Shown here: piece after piece, positions 53,505 through 62,653 of the stretch
Position numbering within the stretch: the first letter of the stretch is position 1
Layout of the letters: every line of letters begins with the position of its first letter
Program-made: the position numbers and the translations under genes
The notes under the pieces: model-generated
Seen by the model: only the letters and a program-made list of their open reading frames with translations
Told to the model about the DNA's origin: nothing
Databases searched by the model: none
From: Pontibacter pamirensis
GTDB taxonomy: Bacteria > Bacteroidota > Bacteroidia > Cytophagales > Hymenobacteraceae
Reading direction: 5' to 3'
NCBI RefSeq assembly: GCF_010015475.1
Contig: NZ_SSNI01000009.1
Coordinates: forward strand, 124,001 to 188,000
DNA length: 64,000 nucleotides

Positions 53505-53864
53505 GTGGATGTATGCAGGTAATATGTGCATATTATTTACCTGTTTACTGCCATAAAGTTTTTGTGGTTCGGCCCAGGGAGGTCTAAAAAAGCGCTGCTT
53601 TCTTTAAACTGAAGTTATAAAGCTATTTTATTCAATTAGTTAAGGTTTTAGTAGCGACTGCGAAATCAGGCTTCGAAGAAGACACTCCTGTATATGTATA
53701 CTTGTCATGTAAGAATAAGAGATCAGCGCGATTTCAGAAAGGTACATGAACGTGTATAATGTTTAAGCCACAGTTTTTGAGGTGCCCAGATCTAAACTTT
53801 ATAAAGCAACAAACCCGCTCCGGTACACCGGAGCGGGTTTGATAAGTATGTGCTATAAATCTAA
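53505..53864. other. Intergenic region between two beta-helix genes
   Basis: Contains the terminator of the upstream gene (53811-53840) and presumably the promoter of the downstream one. No gene is seen. Confidence 0.4.
53805..53840 (-). terminator. Intrinsic terminator of the large beta-helix gene
   Basis: AAACCCGCTCCGG (53811-53823) pairs with CCGGAGCGGGTTT (53828-53840). On the minus strand the stem ends in GGGTTTGTTGCTTTAT, a reasonable terminator about 25 bp after the stop codon. Confidence 0.75.
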
Positions 53865-56800
53865 TTAAATTTCGAGCACGATTTTCTGCGTCAGTACTTT
53901 GGAGCCTGTCACCAGCCTGATGATGTACACCCCGCGGGTTAAGCCTTCTGCCGTCAGCTCAAAGCTGCGTGTTACATTTGCCTCTGCTGTTCCCTCGTAG
54001 AGCCGGCGTACCAGTCTGCCTTGGATATCGTAGAGGTCCAGCGAAGCCCCTTCAGCGGCGGACAAGGTGAACTGCACCGTTGCGTTTGTGGTGAAGGGAT
54101 TCGGGTAAGCCGTCAGTTGCGCTTCGTTCAGCTGCGGTGCTTCCTCTTCCAAGGTTGTGGCACTCATTAGGCCGGAGCCTGTAGACGTAGCCAGGTAAGG
54201 CGAGAGTTTGTTTCCTGCGATAGGGGCCTCCATTGTTCCGTCAGGCCATGCCCAGGCCACAGCCAGGTTATCGCTGCCTGAAGCTTCCTTATGCAGGGCC
54301 TCGATGTAGTACTTCTTGCCTGCCTCCAGGCGTACGGCCGCAGACTTCTGCGAAGCGTACTTGTTCCACTGCCTGCTGGAGGTATAGCCGGTCACGGAGG
54401 CAATCTTCTTTTTATTGGCCGGGCTGTCGTCGGTGCTCAGCCACAGCTCAGCGTTGTCGTCGCCTGCAATAAAGAAGGTGTAGTCCCCGGTCTGCGGCGG
54501 GCAGATGTAGCCGCTCACACGGGCACCGTAGTTGCTGCCTATGTTGGTCGGCGCCTCGAACAGGCTCAGCTGGCTGGTGCTGGTCGGCTTGGTGCCCAAC
54601 GGGATGCCGACCACACTCTTGCCCAATATGTCGTTCCATTGCTCGCGCAGGATGCTGCCAGTAGCTGAGCAGATTTGCTCAGGTGGTGCTGGAGCCTGCT
54701 CAGCGGGCGAGAGTTTGTTTCCTGCGATAGGGGCCTCCATTGTTCCGTCAGGCCATGCCCAGGCCACAGCGAGGTTATCGCTGCCTGAAGCTTCTTTGTG
54801 CAGGGCCTCGATGTAGTACTTCTTGCCTGCCTCCAGGCGCACGGCCGCAGACTTCTGCGAGGCGTACTTATTCCACTGCCTGCTGGAGGTATAGCCGGTC
54901 ACGGAGGCAATCTTCTTTTTATTGGCCGGGCTGTCGTCGGTGCTCAGCCACAGCTCAGCGTTGTCGTCGCCTGCAATAAAGAAGGTGTAGTCCCCGGTCT
55001 GCGGCGGGCAGATGTAGCCGCTTACTCGGGCACCATAGTTGCTGCCTATGTTGGTCGGCGCCTCGAACAGGCTCAGCTGGCTGGTGCTGGTCGGCTTGGT
55101 GCCCAACGGGATGCCGACCACACTCTTGCCCAATATGTCGTTCCACTGCTCGCGCAGGATGCTACCCGTGGCAGTGCAGGAGGTAGGGGGCACTATGGTG
55201 ACAGGCGGTTTGCTAGGGCATGAGCTGTCGTTCACCACTGTGATAGTATGATGGAGTACCTGTTGTTGGTTGCTTTTATCAGTAAAAGTGTACTTTATGG
55301 CTTTATTGCCTGTTCCAGCATTAAGGGGATTAAAGTATTTGCCCTCCGTAACGCCTGGTCCACTGTAAGTTCCTCCGGTTGCCGTACCGAAATCAAGCGG
55401 TGTCGTGCCGCTATTCAGGCATAATTTACTATTTGCTGTCAGGTGGTGTGCTCCTATAGCATAACTGCTTCGTTGTACTATGCTGTTGCCGTAAAAATCG
55501 GTTGTACCTGTATTCTTGCTAAGTGTTGTAGCGAGGTCAATTCCTTTTCCGAGTAGAGGTGAGTTCTCCTCCTGCTCATAACCTTGGAGGGTGTGTAACA
55601 AGTGGGTATCGCCTAGCGTAATTCCCTGGCCCGGCTGCTTCAGTTCCGGGTCCAGGCTATAACCCGACGCAATTCCGTTCAGCTTTTCCTGGCCAGTGGC
55701 TGTGCGCCATGCTTCCAGTGTAGAATATGTGGTTCTGCCCCACTTAAATTTTGCACTGCTTCCTGTAGCCCAATAATTGTTTCCCTCGAATTTAACATCT
55801 GTTGTTACTGCTGCATTTACCAGCTCAAGGCTATTGGTAACCTGAAAAATGTTGTTTCTGATTTGAGCAGACACTGCGCCACCGCTCTGTACATAAAGCG
55901 CTTTAGGCAAGCCACTGGGGGCAGGGGTGAGGTAGACGGTGTTATTGTAGACTTCCAGATTCTGTATCCCGCCGTTAGCGCCTGAAGACCAGATGTGTAT
56001 GCCGCCGTATCCGTTTTTTCGGCCGTCATTTTCGCTGATGTTGTACCTGATAATAATTCCTTTCATGGCAGGTGCCCCTACATATTGTGCCACAAGGTAG
56101 CCAGCCCCCTCATTGTCATGAGAGTAGTTGTACTGCACGATACTGTTGGTGCACCCTCCGTCGATGTCGAACCCGCCGCCGTCTTTTGTGGTACCGGTCT
56201 TATTGTGGTGCGATTCATTGTATTGGATAATAAGGTTATTGCATCTGTAACCCCAGATTCCAACCGGGCCGCCAGATGACCAGGCGTTGAGCCAGCCGTT
56301 GTTATAAGCCTCACAGTGTTCAATGATGGCGCCGTCCACATCACCTAGTACAATGCCATTGCCACTGTGTGAATCCTTTTTCTCGGGCAGGCCGGCATTG
56401 TTATAAACCTTATTGTAAGCAACATACACGTTCCGGTGAGCGAAGGGGACCTCAGCATAAGTGCCGATACCTTCATCACCGTTGTCATGTACAGAGCTAT
56501 TGGTAATGGAAATATTATCATAGCCGCTCGTGCCGTTCCAACTCCCTATCGACAGACCAGTGTTTCGGTATCCATGTATCTCAACATTATTAATCGCAAT
56601 ATAGTCCAGTCTTGTGTTATCGGGCAGGTCCATATAGTACATAATGCCGTTGCCTTCATTAGTTGTACGGCCCGAGCCCATAAAAACCAGGTTCTCTATT
56701 TTAAAACCCGCAGAATTGTAAATGTAAATACCTGTGCTATTTCCACTATTGATGATTGCCCTCCCGGTTCCGTAAGAGCTTACAACAATTGGTTTGGCAG

Positions 56801-57044
56801 CAGTGCCCTTTACACCTGATTCAAAATAAATGCTTCCTGCAAAGGTGCTGCCTGCTTCAAAAAGAACTGAATCGCCGGGACTAAATATTGTTCCGTTGAT
56901 TTTGTCGACGCTGGCCCATGCCTGGTTTTTGGATGTGCCTGTGTTTGCATCTTTGCCTGATGCGCTCACATAATAGTTTGCCGCCTCTAGCGAATAGCTA
57001 AGGAAGACCAGCATGATGCATGCTGCCAGGGATAATAATCTCAT
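53865..57044 (-). CDS. Large secreted beta-helix protein with two PA14-type domains and T9SS tail (paralogue 3)
   Basis: The 1059-residue protein has a signal peptide (about 1-21), a beta-helix region (about 22-540) like paralogues 1 and 2, and an Ig-like segment (about 545-610). Two PA14/GLEYA-type carbohydrate-binding modules follow (about 627-779 and 796-948), then a T9SS tail with YPNPFTTNATVQF and GVYIIRLVTGSKVLTQK. The two PA14 modules are identical over about 150 residues. PA14 domains often bind glycans, so the protein probably anchors to or processes a polysaccharide at the cell surface. Confidence 0.87.
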   Translation of the reverse strand: MRLLSLAACIMLVFLSYSLEAANYYVSASGKDANTGTSKNQAWASVDKINGTIFSPGDSVLFEAGSTFAGSIYFESGVKGTAAKPIVVSSYGTGRAIINSGNSTGIYIYNSAGFKIENLVFMGSGRTTNEGNGIMYYMDLPDNTRLDYIAINNVEIHGYRNTGLSIGSWNGTSGYDNISITNSSVHDNGDEGIGTYAEVPFAHRNVYVAYNKVYNNAGLPEKKDSHSGNGIVLGDVDGAIIEHCEAYNNGWLNAWSSGGPVGIWGYRCNNLIIQYNESHHNKTGTTKDGGGFDIDGGCTNSIVQYNYSHDNEGAGYLVAQYVGAPAMKGIIIRYNISENDGRKNGYGGIHIWSSGANGGIQNLEVYNNTVYLTPAPSGLPKALYVQSGGAVSAQIRNNIFQVTNSLELVNAAVTTDVKFEGNNYWATGSSAKFKWGRTTYSTLEAWRTATGQEKLNGIASGYSLDPELKQPGQGITLGDTHLLHTLQGYEQEENSPLLGKGIDLATTLSKNTGTTDFYGNSIVQRSSYAIGAHHLTANSKLCLNSGTTPLDFGTATGGTYSGPGVTEGKYFNPLNAGTGNKAIKYTFTDKSNQQQVLHHTITVVNDSSCPSKPPVTIVPPTSCTATGSILREQWNDILGKSVVGIPLGTKPTSTSQLSLFEAPTNIGSNYGARVSGYICPPQTGDYTFFIAGDDNAELWLSTDDSPANKKKIASVTGYTSSRQWNKYASQKSAAVRLEAGKKYYIEALHKEASGSDNLAVAWAWPDGTMEAPIAGNKLSPAEQAPAPPEQICSATGSILREQWNDILGKSVVGIPLGTKPTSTSQLSLFEAPTNIGSNYGARVSGYICPPQTGDYTFFIAGDDNAELWLSTDDSPANKKKIASVTGYTSSRQWNKYASQKSAAVRLEAGKKYYIEALHKEASGSDNLAVAWAWPDGTMEAPIAGNKLSPYLATSTGSGLMSATTLEEEAPQLNEAQLTAYPNPFTTNATVQFTLSAAEGASLDLYDIQGRLVRRLYEGTAEANVTRSFELTAEGLTRGVYIIRLVTGSKVLTQKIVLEI
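54199..54656 (-). repeat. PA14 coding repeat, C-terminal copy
   Basis: This 458-bp segment is nearly identical at DNA level to 54706-55163, offset by exactly 507 bp (169 codons). Only scattered silent differences are seen. It encodes the second PA14 module. Confidence 0.9.
54706..55163 (-). repeat. PA14 coding repeat, N-terminal copy
   Basis: Partner of the 54199-54656 repeat. It encodes the first PA14 module; the 49-bp spacer between copies encodes a proline-rich linker (AEQAPAPPEQ). Confidence 0.9.
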
Positions 57045-57790
57045 AAGGGGAAAAGATAGTTACTACTGTTGAAATTTTCCGGGAATAAAATGCCGCAGCC
57101 TGTTCTATAAAGCATATAGATTGCCCTGCTAACTCAGCTATACCGGCCCATTAAGGCTAAGGCTCCACTAGAAATACAAGCAGTAAGATGCTTAAATAGA
57201 TTAGGTGTGATAATATGGACTTATTTATTTGATTTTATTTCATTAGGCGTTGATGATAGTACTCTTGCCCAAGAATATTCTGGCTTTTTGGTTTGGAGAG
57301 GTATAGGTTTATTCATACTAGATTGGTTAGTGGTTTCATTGTGCTAATATATTTATAATATAAATATATATGTATGTCTGCTACAGAATATTTTTTTATA
57401 TTTTACATTATGCTCATTAAATGCTTGTCACAGATGTTTTTATGAGGTTTCATACAGGAGGTCAATATTGCCATTTTAAGATTTTCTGTATATGTTACAG
57501 CTATTTATTAAATATATTATATTTAGTTTAGAATTTAAAAAATCATATTATTAGGAAAATTTGATTTGTATTGTAGCTTTAGCTGCCTTTGAGCAGAGGG
57601 AAGGGGAGAATATTGTACTTTATGTTATAACATGGTTGTACTAGATAATTTTTTGGGCCGTGCGGGTAAAGAATTGAAAGCCTAACGTATACCTATGGCA
57701 GCATCAGTATATCTGTTTCAAGACATACAAAGTAAATTTGATTTTAGATAGGTTAGCATAGGAATAGAGCAGTAGAAGCTAATCATTTAA
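57045..57790. other. AT-rich region without genes
   Basis: The stretch at about 57180-57660 is conspicuously AT-rich compared with the rest of the window, with runs such as TATATTTATAATATAAATAT near 57350. I see no gene. It marks the boundary between the beta-helix genes and the polysaccharide cluster and may hold a promoter or the scar of past rearrangement. Confidence 0.5.
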
Positions 57791-58012
57791 ACTAAGCCAC
57801 GCGCTTTTGCAGTCGACCTGAAGCTGAGTTCACGGATAGACTTTTTCACAGTGCTGACTTGCCTGAAAAAAGAAGGTGAAAACGAACCTGCTGAAGAATC
57901 ATTTGTTTTATTCAACGTGCAGTGCCAAAGGATTAAAGAGAGTTGGCAGCGACATGAATGGCAGGAATACAATGCAGAAAAGTTACATCAGGCACACAAT
58001 AATATGTCGTAA
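57791..58012 (+). pseudogene. Possible gene remnant (start-less reading frame)
   Basis: A 73-codon plus-strand frame without a start codon reads like protein, with phrases such as LKLSSRIDFFTVLTCLKKEG and CQRIKESWQRHEWQEYNAEK. Its base composition is richer in GC than the AT-rich DNA before it. I do not recognise it. It may be the 3' end of a lost gene or a chance frame. Confidence 0.25.
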
Positions 58013-58231
58013 AAGCAGTGTAACATAGCGGGAATGATAAAGCATGCCGTAATATACCATACCTAGGCTGCTATTTTCACTTCGTGAATGTTCCTATGTC
58101 ACATTGTTCTTTAAGAATGATATAAAGTAAAATGACCGGTTTAGCATTTTAATCCATTGATAAGTATAATTATAAATATGAATTTACCTATTAAAGGAAA
58201 CTATTAATTCCATTTTCAGTAATGATGTACT

Positions 58232-58587
58232 ATGTCAGCAAATGACCAGAAGCGGGATTGGGAAATCCCAAGCAGAATAAGCCGGATAAGTTCCAGGATG
58301 GAAGTGCTGTGGCAATACCGGCACCTGTTGGTGGGTTTAGTGAGGCGTGACTTTCTGCTAAACTATCAGCAGACTGTGCTGGGACCGTTCAGGATTTATT
58401 TCACCCAATCATGGCATTGGTCACCTATGTAGTAGTGTTAGATAAATTAGTAGGCATACCAACTGGCAATGTGGCTTCGGTGCTGTTTTATTTGGCGGGA
58501 ATCGTACTTTGGAATCTATTTAGTGATGAGTTTATGGGGACTTCAGCTACCTATAGGGATAATGCTCTTGTTTTTAGTAATGCCTGA
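58232..58587 (+). pseudogene. Frameshifted, truncated ABC-2 type polysaccharide-export permease (Wzm-like)
   Basis: The first 60 or so codons read LVGLVRRDFLLNYQQTVLGP, the typical N-terminal pattern of Wzm/ABC-2 export permeases. After FTQ near 58400 the frame is lost. Another frame continues with PIMALVTYVVVLDKLVGIPT and on to RDNALVFSNA before a stop at 58585. A single base loss near 58398-58408 would explain this. Joined, the two parts make about 118 residues of the expected roughly 260-290, so the 3' part is also gone. The intact gene would have exported an undecaprenyl-linked glycan. Confidence 0.8.
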
Positions 58588-58589
58588 GT

Positions 58590-58725
58590 TTTGATTTGGA
58601 GGATTATCGCGAAAACATCCAGTGGTATGGGAAATGGTGAGGTGCTTTGCTTCCTAAGCTTCCTTTCAGGCTGGAGCAAACAGAATTAGTTCTACAGTAT
58701 ATCTTTCAACCGCTGTCATCATCCA
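58590..58725 (+). pseudogene. Second gene remnant directly behind the permease fragment
   Basis: A frame interrupted by one TGA reads FDLEDYRENIQWYGKW, stop, GALLPKLPFRLEQTELVLQ and a few more residues. It looks like the eroded 3' end of a coding sequence joined to the glycosyltransferase gene, but the family is not recognised. Confidence 0.3.
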
Positions 58726-59991
58726 ATGCAGGCATACGCACCATACCATATTGCGCACATACACCTCAATCAGATGTCTGCACTGCCTGTGCCTGATCTG
58801 CGCCGGCAGGCAAGCTACCTTATTTTCTGGTGGGACTCTGTTGCCTTAGGTCATCTTTTTATAGGCACCGACGAAAAGCTTTCAGATGCCTCATTCAGGG
58901 ATAAGTTTATTGCGGCCATTCGTCCGGCTGTGGAGCAGTATACTGCTCCCATACATAAAAGAGATGTGCAATGGGAACAGTTGCTGCAACACCGCAGGTA
59001 TGAGGAGTGGAAGCGCTGGATGTGTACTGCAATGTCCGCCTGGACTGCCGCCGCAATACCTGAGAAAGTACCGGTGTCAGTTATTATCTGTACCCGTGAC
59101 AGAGCTTCCTCTCTGCAGAACTGTCTGATGCAACTGCATCAATTAATATGCCTTCCAGAAGAAATAATCGTAGTAGACAATGCCCCTGTTAATGATAATA
59201 CAAAAGAGGTAGTGTTGCAATTTGAAGGAGTAACGTACGTAAGAGAGCCAAGGCCGGGGCTTGACATCGCGCGCAACACGGGAGTGTTAAGCGCAAACAT
59301 GCCCGTTGTCGCTTACACAGACGACGATGTGCAAGTGCACCCGCTGTGGGTATACCGGGTTTGGGAGACTTTTCAGGATGAAGCAGTGGCCGCCATGACA
59401 GGCCTAGTGATTGCTGCTAAACTGGATACGGAGGCACAGCTGATTTTTGAGAAATACTGGAGTTTTAACCGTGGATTTACGGATAAGTTATATAATTCCG
59501 TATACTTTAATGAAACGTTAGCGAAAGGTCCCCCGGTATGGGAAATAGGAGCAGGCGCGAATATGGCTTTCAGAAAAGAAGTACTGGAAAAGGTAGGTTT
59601 ATTTGATGAACTGCTGGACGTGGGGGCAGCTGGCTGCAACGGTGATTCTGAGATGTGGTATAGGATACTGGAAAGCGGGCACACAATTCATTACAACCCC
59701 AGAGCAGTGGTGCATCACGAGCACCGCAGAGAAATAGAGGGCCTAAAAAAACAGATTTTCTATTATTTGCGAGGCTTTACAACTGCTGCCCTGCTGCAAC
59801 AGCGGCTTCGGCGGGAGGCAGGTTACAAAAGGCACCTGTTCCAGGTATTGCCTCTTTATTACATGAAGCTTATCTGGGAAGGGTTCCCCTTTTATAATTT
59901 CCAGTACCGTACACTTTGGGCTGAGATAAAAGGCATTCTTTCAGGACTGGTTTTTTATTTGCGCAACCGCAGGCCGACTTCTAAATATTAA
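58726..59991 (+). CDS. Family 2 glycosyltransferase with N-terminal extension
   Basis: The 421-residue enzyme has an unclassified N-terminal part (about 1-118). A GT-A catalytic domain follows, beginning VSVIICTRDRASSLQNCL, with VAYTDDDVQVHP as the metal-binding Asp motif and CNGDSEMWYRI further on. It transfers a sugar from a nucleotide-sugar donor to a growing glycan in the cytoplasm. It is the first intact gene after the remnants and begins a same-strand cluster. Confidence 0.88.
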   Translation: MQAYAPYHIAHIHLNQMSALPVPDLRRQASYLIFWWDSVALGHLFIGTDEKLSDASFRDKFIAAIRPAVEQYTAPIHKRDVQWEQLLQHRRYEEWKRWMCTAMSAWTAAAIPEKVPVSVIICTRDRASSLQNCLMQLHQLICLPEEIIVVDNAPVNDNTKEVVLQFEGVTYVREPRPGLDIARNTGVLSANMPVVAYTDDDVQVHPLWVYRVWETFQDEAVAAMTGLVIAAKLDTEAQLIFEKYWSFNRGFTDKLYNSVYFNETLAKGPPVWEIGAGANMAFRKEVLEKVGLFDELLDVGAAGCNGDSEMWYRILESGHTIHYNPRAVVHHEHRREIEGLKKQIFYYLRGFTTAALLQQRLRREAGYKRHLFQVLPLYYMKLIWEGFPFYNFQYRTLWAEIKGILSGLVFYLRNRRPTSKY

Positions 59992-60019
59992 CAGGAAGAA
60001 TTTGCTGTCTTATTCTCAC

Positions 60020-60889
60020 ATGAACTCACCCCTGGTATCGGTCATCATTCCGTGTTATAACCACGGCGCATACCTGCAGGAGGCTTTTGAGAGCATATGG
60101 AGCCAAAATTATCCGTCAATAGAAATCATTGTGGTAGATGATGGTTCAGCAGACAATACGCGCGAAGTAGCTGCAAGCACGAAGGGGGTAAAGTATATCT
60201 ATCAGAAGAACGCTGGGCTTTCTGCTGCCAGAAACACAGGTGTCGAGCATAGCGAAGGGGAACTTCTGGTATTTCTGGATGCAGATGACTGGCTTTTGCC
60301 TGATGCCATTAACCTGAATGTGCATTACCTGTTGCAAAATGAGAAACTAGCCTTTGTATCGGGTGGGCACGACAAGGTATTTGTAGATGAAGGGATTGTA
60401 AAAGAGGAAATCTGTGAAGTTCCCTCCGAACACTATTTCCACCTGCTGCAAGGCAATTATATAGGCATGCACGCTACAGTGATGTACAGGAGGTGGTTAT
60501 TTGATGAGTTTGCGTATGACACTTCCCTGAAGGCCTGCGAAGACTATGACCTGTACCTGAGGATTACCCGTAAGTACCCTGTTCTTCACCATACCGGAAA
60601 GGTAGCAGCGTACCGGCTGCATACCTCCAACATGTCCGGCAACATCCCATTTATGCTGGCTACTGTGCTGCAGGTGCTGGACCGGCAGCAGAAGAGTATA
60701 CAGTCAGCGGTGGAACAGGCAGCATTTAAAAGAGGCCATTCCATCTGGATAAACTATTACTGCGGTGAATTATACAAGAAGCTGCTTACTAAAAAGGCAA
60801 CAGCCACGCCCGGTGCTCTTTCTACGTTAGTAAAGTACAAGCCTGTTTTAGGTCTGAAATATATGTTAAAATCACTCGTACATGCTTAA
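60020..60889 (+). CDS. Family 2 glycosyltransferase
   Basis: The 289-residue GT-A enzyme begins SPLVSVIIPCYNHGAYLQEA and contains GLSAARNTGV and FLDADDWLLPDA (the DxD motif). The ATG at 60020 gives the normal N-terminus; a TTG lies 18 bp upstream. Its last 8 bp overlap the methyltransferase gene, indicating translational coupling. Confidence 0.9.
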   Translation: MNSPLVSVIIPCYNHGAYLQEAFESIWSQNYPSIEIIVVDDGSADNTREVAASTKGVKYIYQKNAGLSAARNTGVEHSEGELLVFLDADDWLLPDAINLNVHYLLQNEKLAFVSGGHDKVFVDEGIVKEEICEVPSEHYFHLLQGNYIGMHATVMYRRWLFDEFAYDTSLKACEDYDLYLRITRKYPVLHHTGKVAAYRLHTSNMSGNIPFMLATVLQVLDRQQKSIQSAVEQAAFKRGHSIWINYYCGELYKKLLTKKATATPGALSTLVKYKPVLGLKYMLKSLVHA

Positions 60890-61628
60890 ATCTCTTATCA
60901 AGAATAATATGCCTGCCTTTGGGTTAAGGTGGCTGCACAAAAATGAATTATATAAGGCCTATAAGCCTGCTGTAGGAACCGTGGACGCTGGTGACTTTGA
61001 TCGTGCAACACCATTCAGTACCGAGTTTGGGTATGACCGGGGTGGCCCGGTAGACCGCTACTACATCGAGAATTTTCTGCAGAGAGAATCCCGCAGTATC
61101 AAAGGGCACACCATGGAGATAGGGGACAATGCGTATACTATGCGGTTTGGCGGCGATAAAATAACAAAAAGCGATATCCTGCATGTGAACGACAAGAACC
61201 CTTCGGCTACACTAATTGGGGACATCAGCCATGCTCCTCAGATTCCGAGCAACACCTTCGACTGCATTGTGCTGACCCAGACACTTCACCTAATATATGA
61301 TTTTAAAGGTGCTCTGGCAACCTGCCACCGCATCCTAAAGCCGGGAGGCACCCTGCTGCTCACAGTGCCGGGTATCACGCCCATCGATCACGGAGAGTGG
61401 AAAGAATCATGGCTGTGGGCTTTCACTGATAAAGCAATGCACCGGCTTATGGCAGAAACTTTTGAGAAGGGGCAGGTAGAAATCAATACGTTTGGGAATG
61501 TGTTTGTCGCCTCGGCCTTTTTGTATGGCATGGGTTTACCCGAGGTGCCGAAAGAAAAATTGGATCACAATGACCCACACTTCCAGGTTATTATCACGGT
61601 AAAAGCGATAAAATCAGCATCTAATTGA
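60882..61628 (+). CDS. SAM-dependent methyltransferase (class I)
   Basis: The 248-residue protein has the class I pattern: TMEIGDNAY (motif I-like), then DCIVLTQTLHLIYDFKGALA and RILKPGGTLLLTVPG, as in Methyltransf_11 enzymes. It probably methylates a sugar or the glycan end within the polysaccharide pathway; the acceptor is unknown. It overlaps both the preceding and following genes by a few bases, marking a tight operon. Confidence 0.8.
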   Translation: MLKSLIKNNMPAFGLRWLHKNELYKAYKPAVGTVDAGDFDRATPFSTEFGYDRGGPVDRYYIENFLQRESRSIKGHTMEIGDNAYTMRFGGDKITKSDILHVNDKNPSATLIGDISHAPQIPSNTFDCIVLTQTLHLIYDFKGALATCHRILKPGGTLLLTVPGITPIDHGEWKESWLWAFTDKAMHRLMAETFEKGQVEINTFGNVFVASAFLYGMGLPEVPKEKLDHNDPHFQVIITVKAIKSASN

Positions 61629-62644
61629 AAGCACGGTTACGTCATATCTATTATAAATACATTGCTCCCAGGGCACTCGTGTTGATGTATCATAGGGTGG
61701 CAGAGCCGGAGTCGGATGTATGGGAAGTGGCAGTGAGCCCTGACAATTTCGAGCAGCAGCTGCAGGTCTTAAAGCAGTCTTACCATGTTGTCCCGCTAAA
61801 GGAAATGGTAGAGAGGCTTAAAAAAGGAGTTGTCGAAAGAAATACCATTGCTATTACGTTTGATGATGGATATGTCGATAACTACCAGAAGGCAAAGCCT
61901 TTGCTGAAAAAGTACAGCTTGCCGGCTACTTTTTTCATCACCTCCGGTAATGTGGGGCAGCAAAAGGAATTCTGGTGGGATGAATTAGAGCATCTGATGC
62001 TTTTTTCTGAATCACTTCCTGCTGTTATGGATATGGAGATAGCTGGAGCGGGTATAGCGTACAATCTGGAAGAGGAGGCACAGCTGACCCAAACCCTCCG
62101 GCAGCAGCACAAAGCCTGGAAAGCCTGCGAGCAGAAGCCTCCTTCCAAAAGAAGCACCCTCTTCTATCGGCTTTGGGAGAAACTAAAACCCTTGCCTGCC
62201 AGCGAGCAACAGGCAGCGCTGCAAAAAATCAGGGACTGGGCTGGTGCAGCAGCAACTGGCCGGCCGGGCTGCAGGAGTATGTCGAAGGAGGAATTGAAGG
62301 AATTAGGCCAGGAAGCGCTTTTTGATTTGGGGGGACACACTGTTTCACATGCTGCGTTAGCCTTTCATGCAGCGCAGCTCCAGGAGAAGGAAATACGGGA
62401 GAACAGAACCTTTCTGCAGGATATAGCTCCAAACAAGATAGACCTGCTGACCTATCCCTATGGCAATTATAATAATGAGACCATGGCTATAGCTGAAAAA
62501 GTTGCATTTGAAGCTGCATTTACCACGGAGGAAAAGGCTGTTACCAGGAATGCAAACCGCTATAGGTTGGGGCGGTTCCAGGTGAAGAATATTGCCGCGC
62601 CCGAGTTTAAAAAGCAGCTGCAGTTATGGAAGTACAGCATTTAA
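61625..62644 (+). CDS. Polysaccharide deacetylase (NodB/CE4) family protein
   Basis: The 339-residue enzyme has the NodB-type motifs ITFDDGYVDNY (catalytic and metal Asp pair), LGGHTVSHAAL (H-x3-H metal site) and LLTYPYGNYNNE. A long insertion follows the first motif (WWDELEHLM region). It removes N- or O-acetyl groups from a polysaccharide. Translation appears to start at a TTG overlapping the TGA stop of the methyltransferase (TTGA), a coupled start. No signal peptide is evident. Confidence 0.87.
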   Translation: MKARLRHIYYKYIAPRALVLMYHRVAEPESDVWEVAVSPDNFEQQLQVLKQSYHVVPLKEMVERLKKGVVERNTIAITFDDGYVDNYQKAKPLLKKYSLPATFFITSGNVGQQKEFWWDELEHLMLFSESLPAVMDMEIAGAGIAYNLEEEAQLTQTLRQQHKAWKACEQKPPSKRSTLFYRLWEKLKPLPASEQQAALQKIRDWAGAAATGRPGCRSMSKEELKELGQEALFDLGGHTVSHAALAFHAAQLQEKEIRENRTFLQDIAPNKIDLLTYPYGNYNNETMAIAEKVAFEAAFTTEEKAVTRNANRYRLGRFQVKNIAAPEFKKQLQLWKYSI

Positions 62645-62653
62645 TCTAACGCA

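Noticed and set aside
54233..55223. Plus-strand frames repeated 507 bp apart inside the large beta-helix gene
   Set aside because: They are antisense shadows of the duplicated PA14 coding segments.
57787..57972. 61-codon minus-strand frame in the remnant region
   Set aside because: The opposite strand reads more like protein; this one is Cys- and Ser-rich antisense noise.
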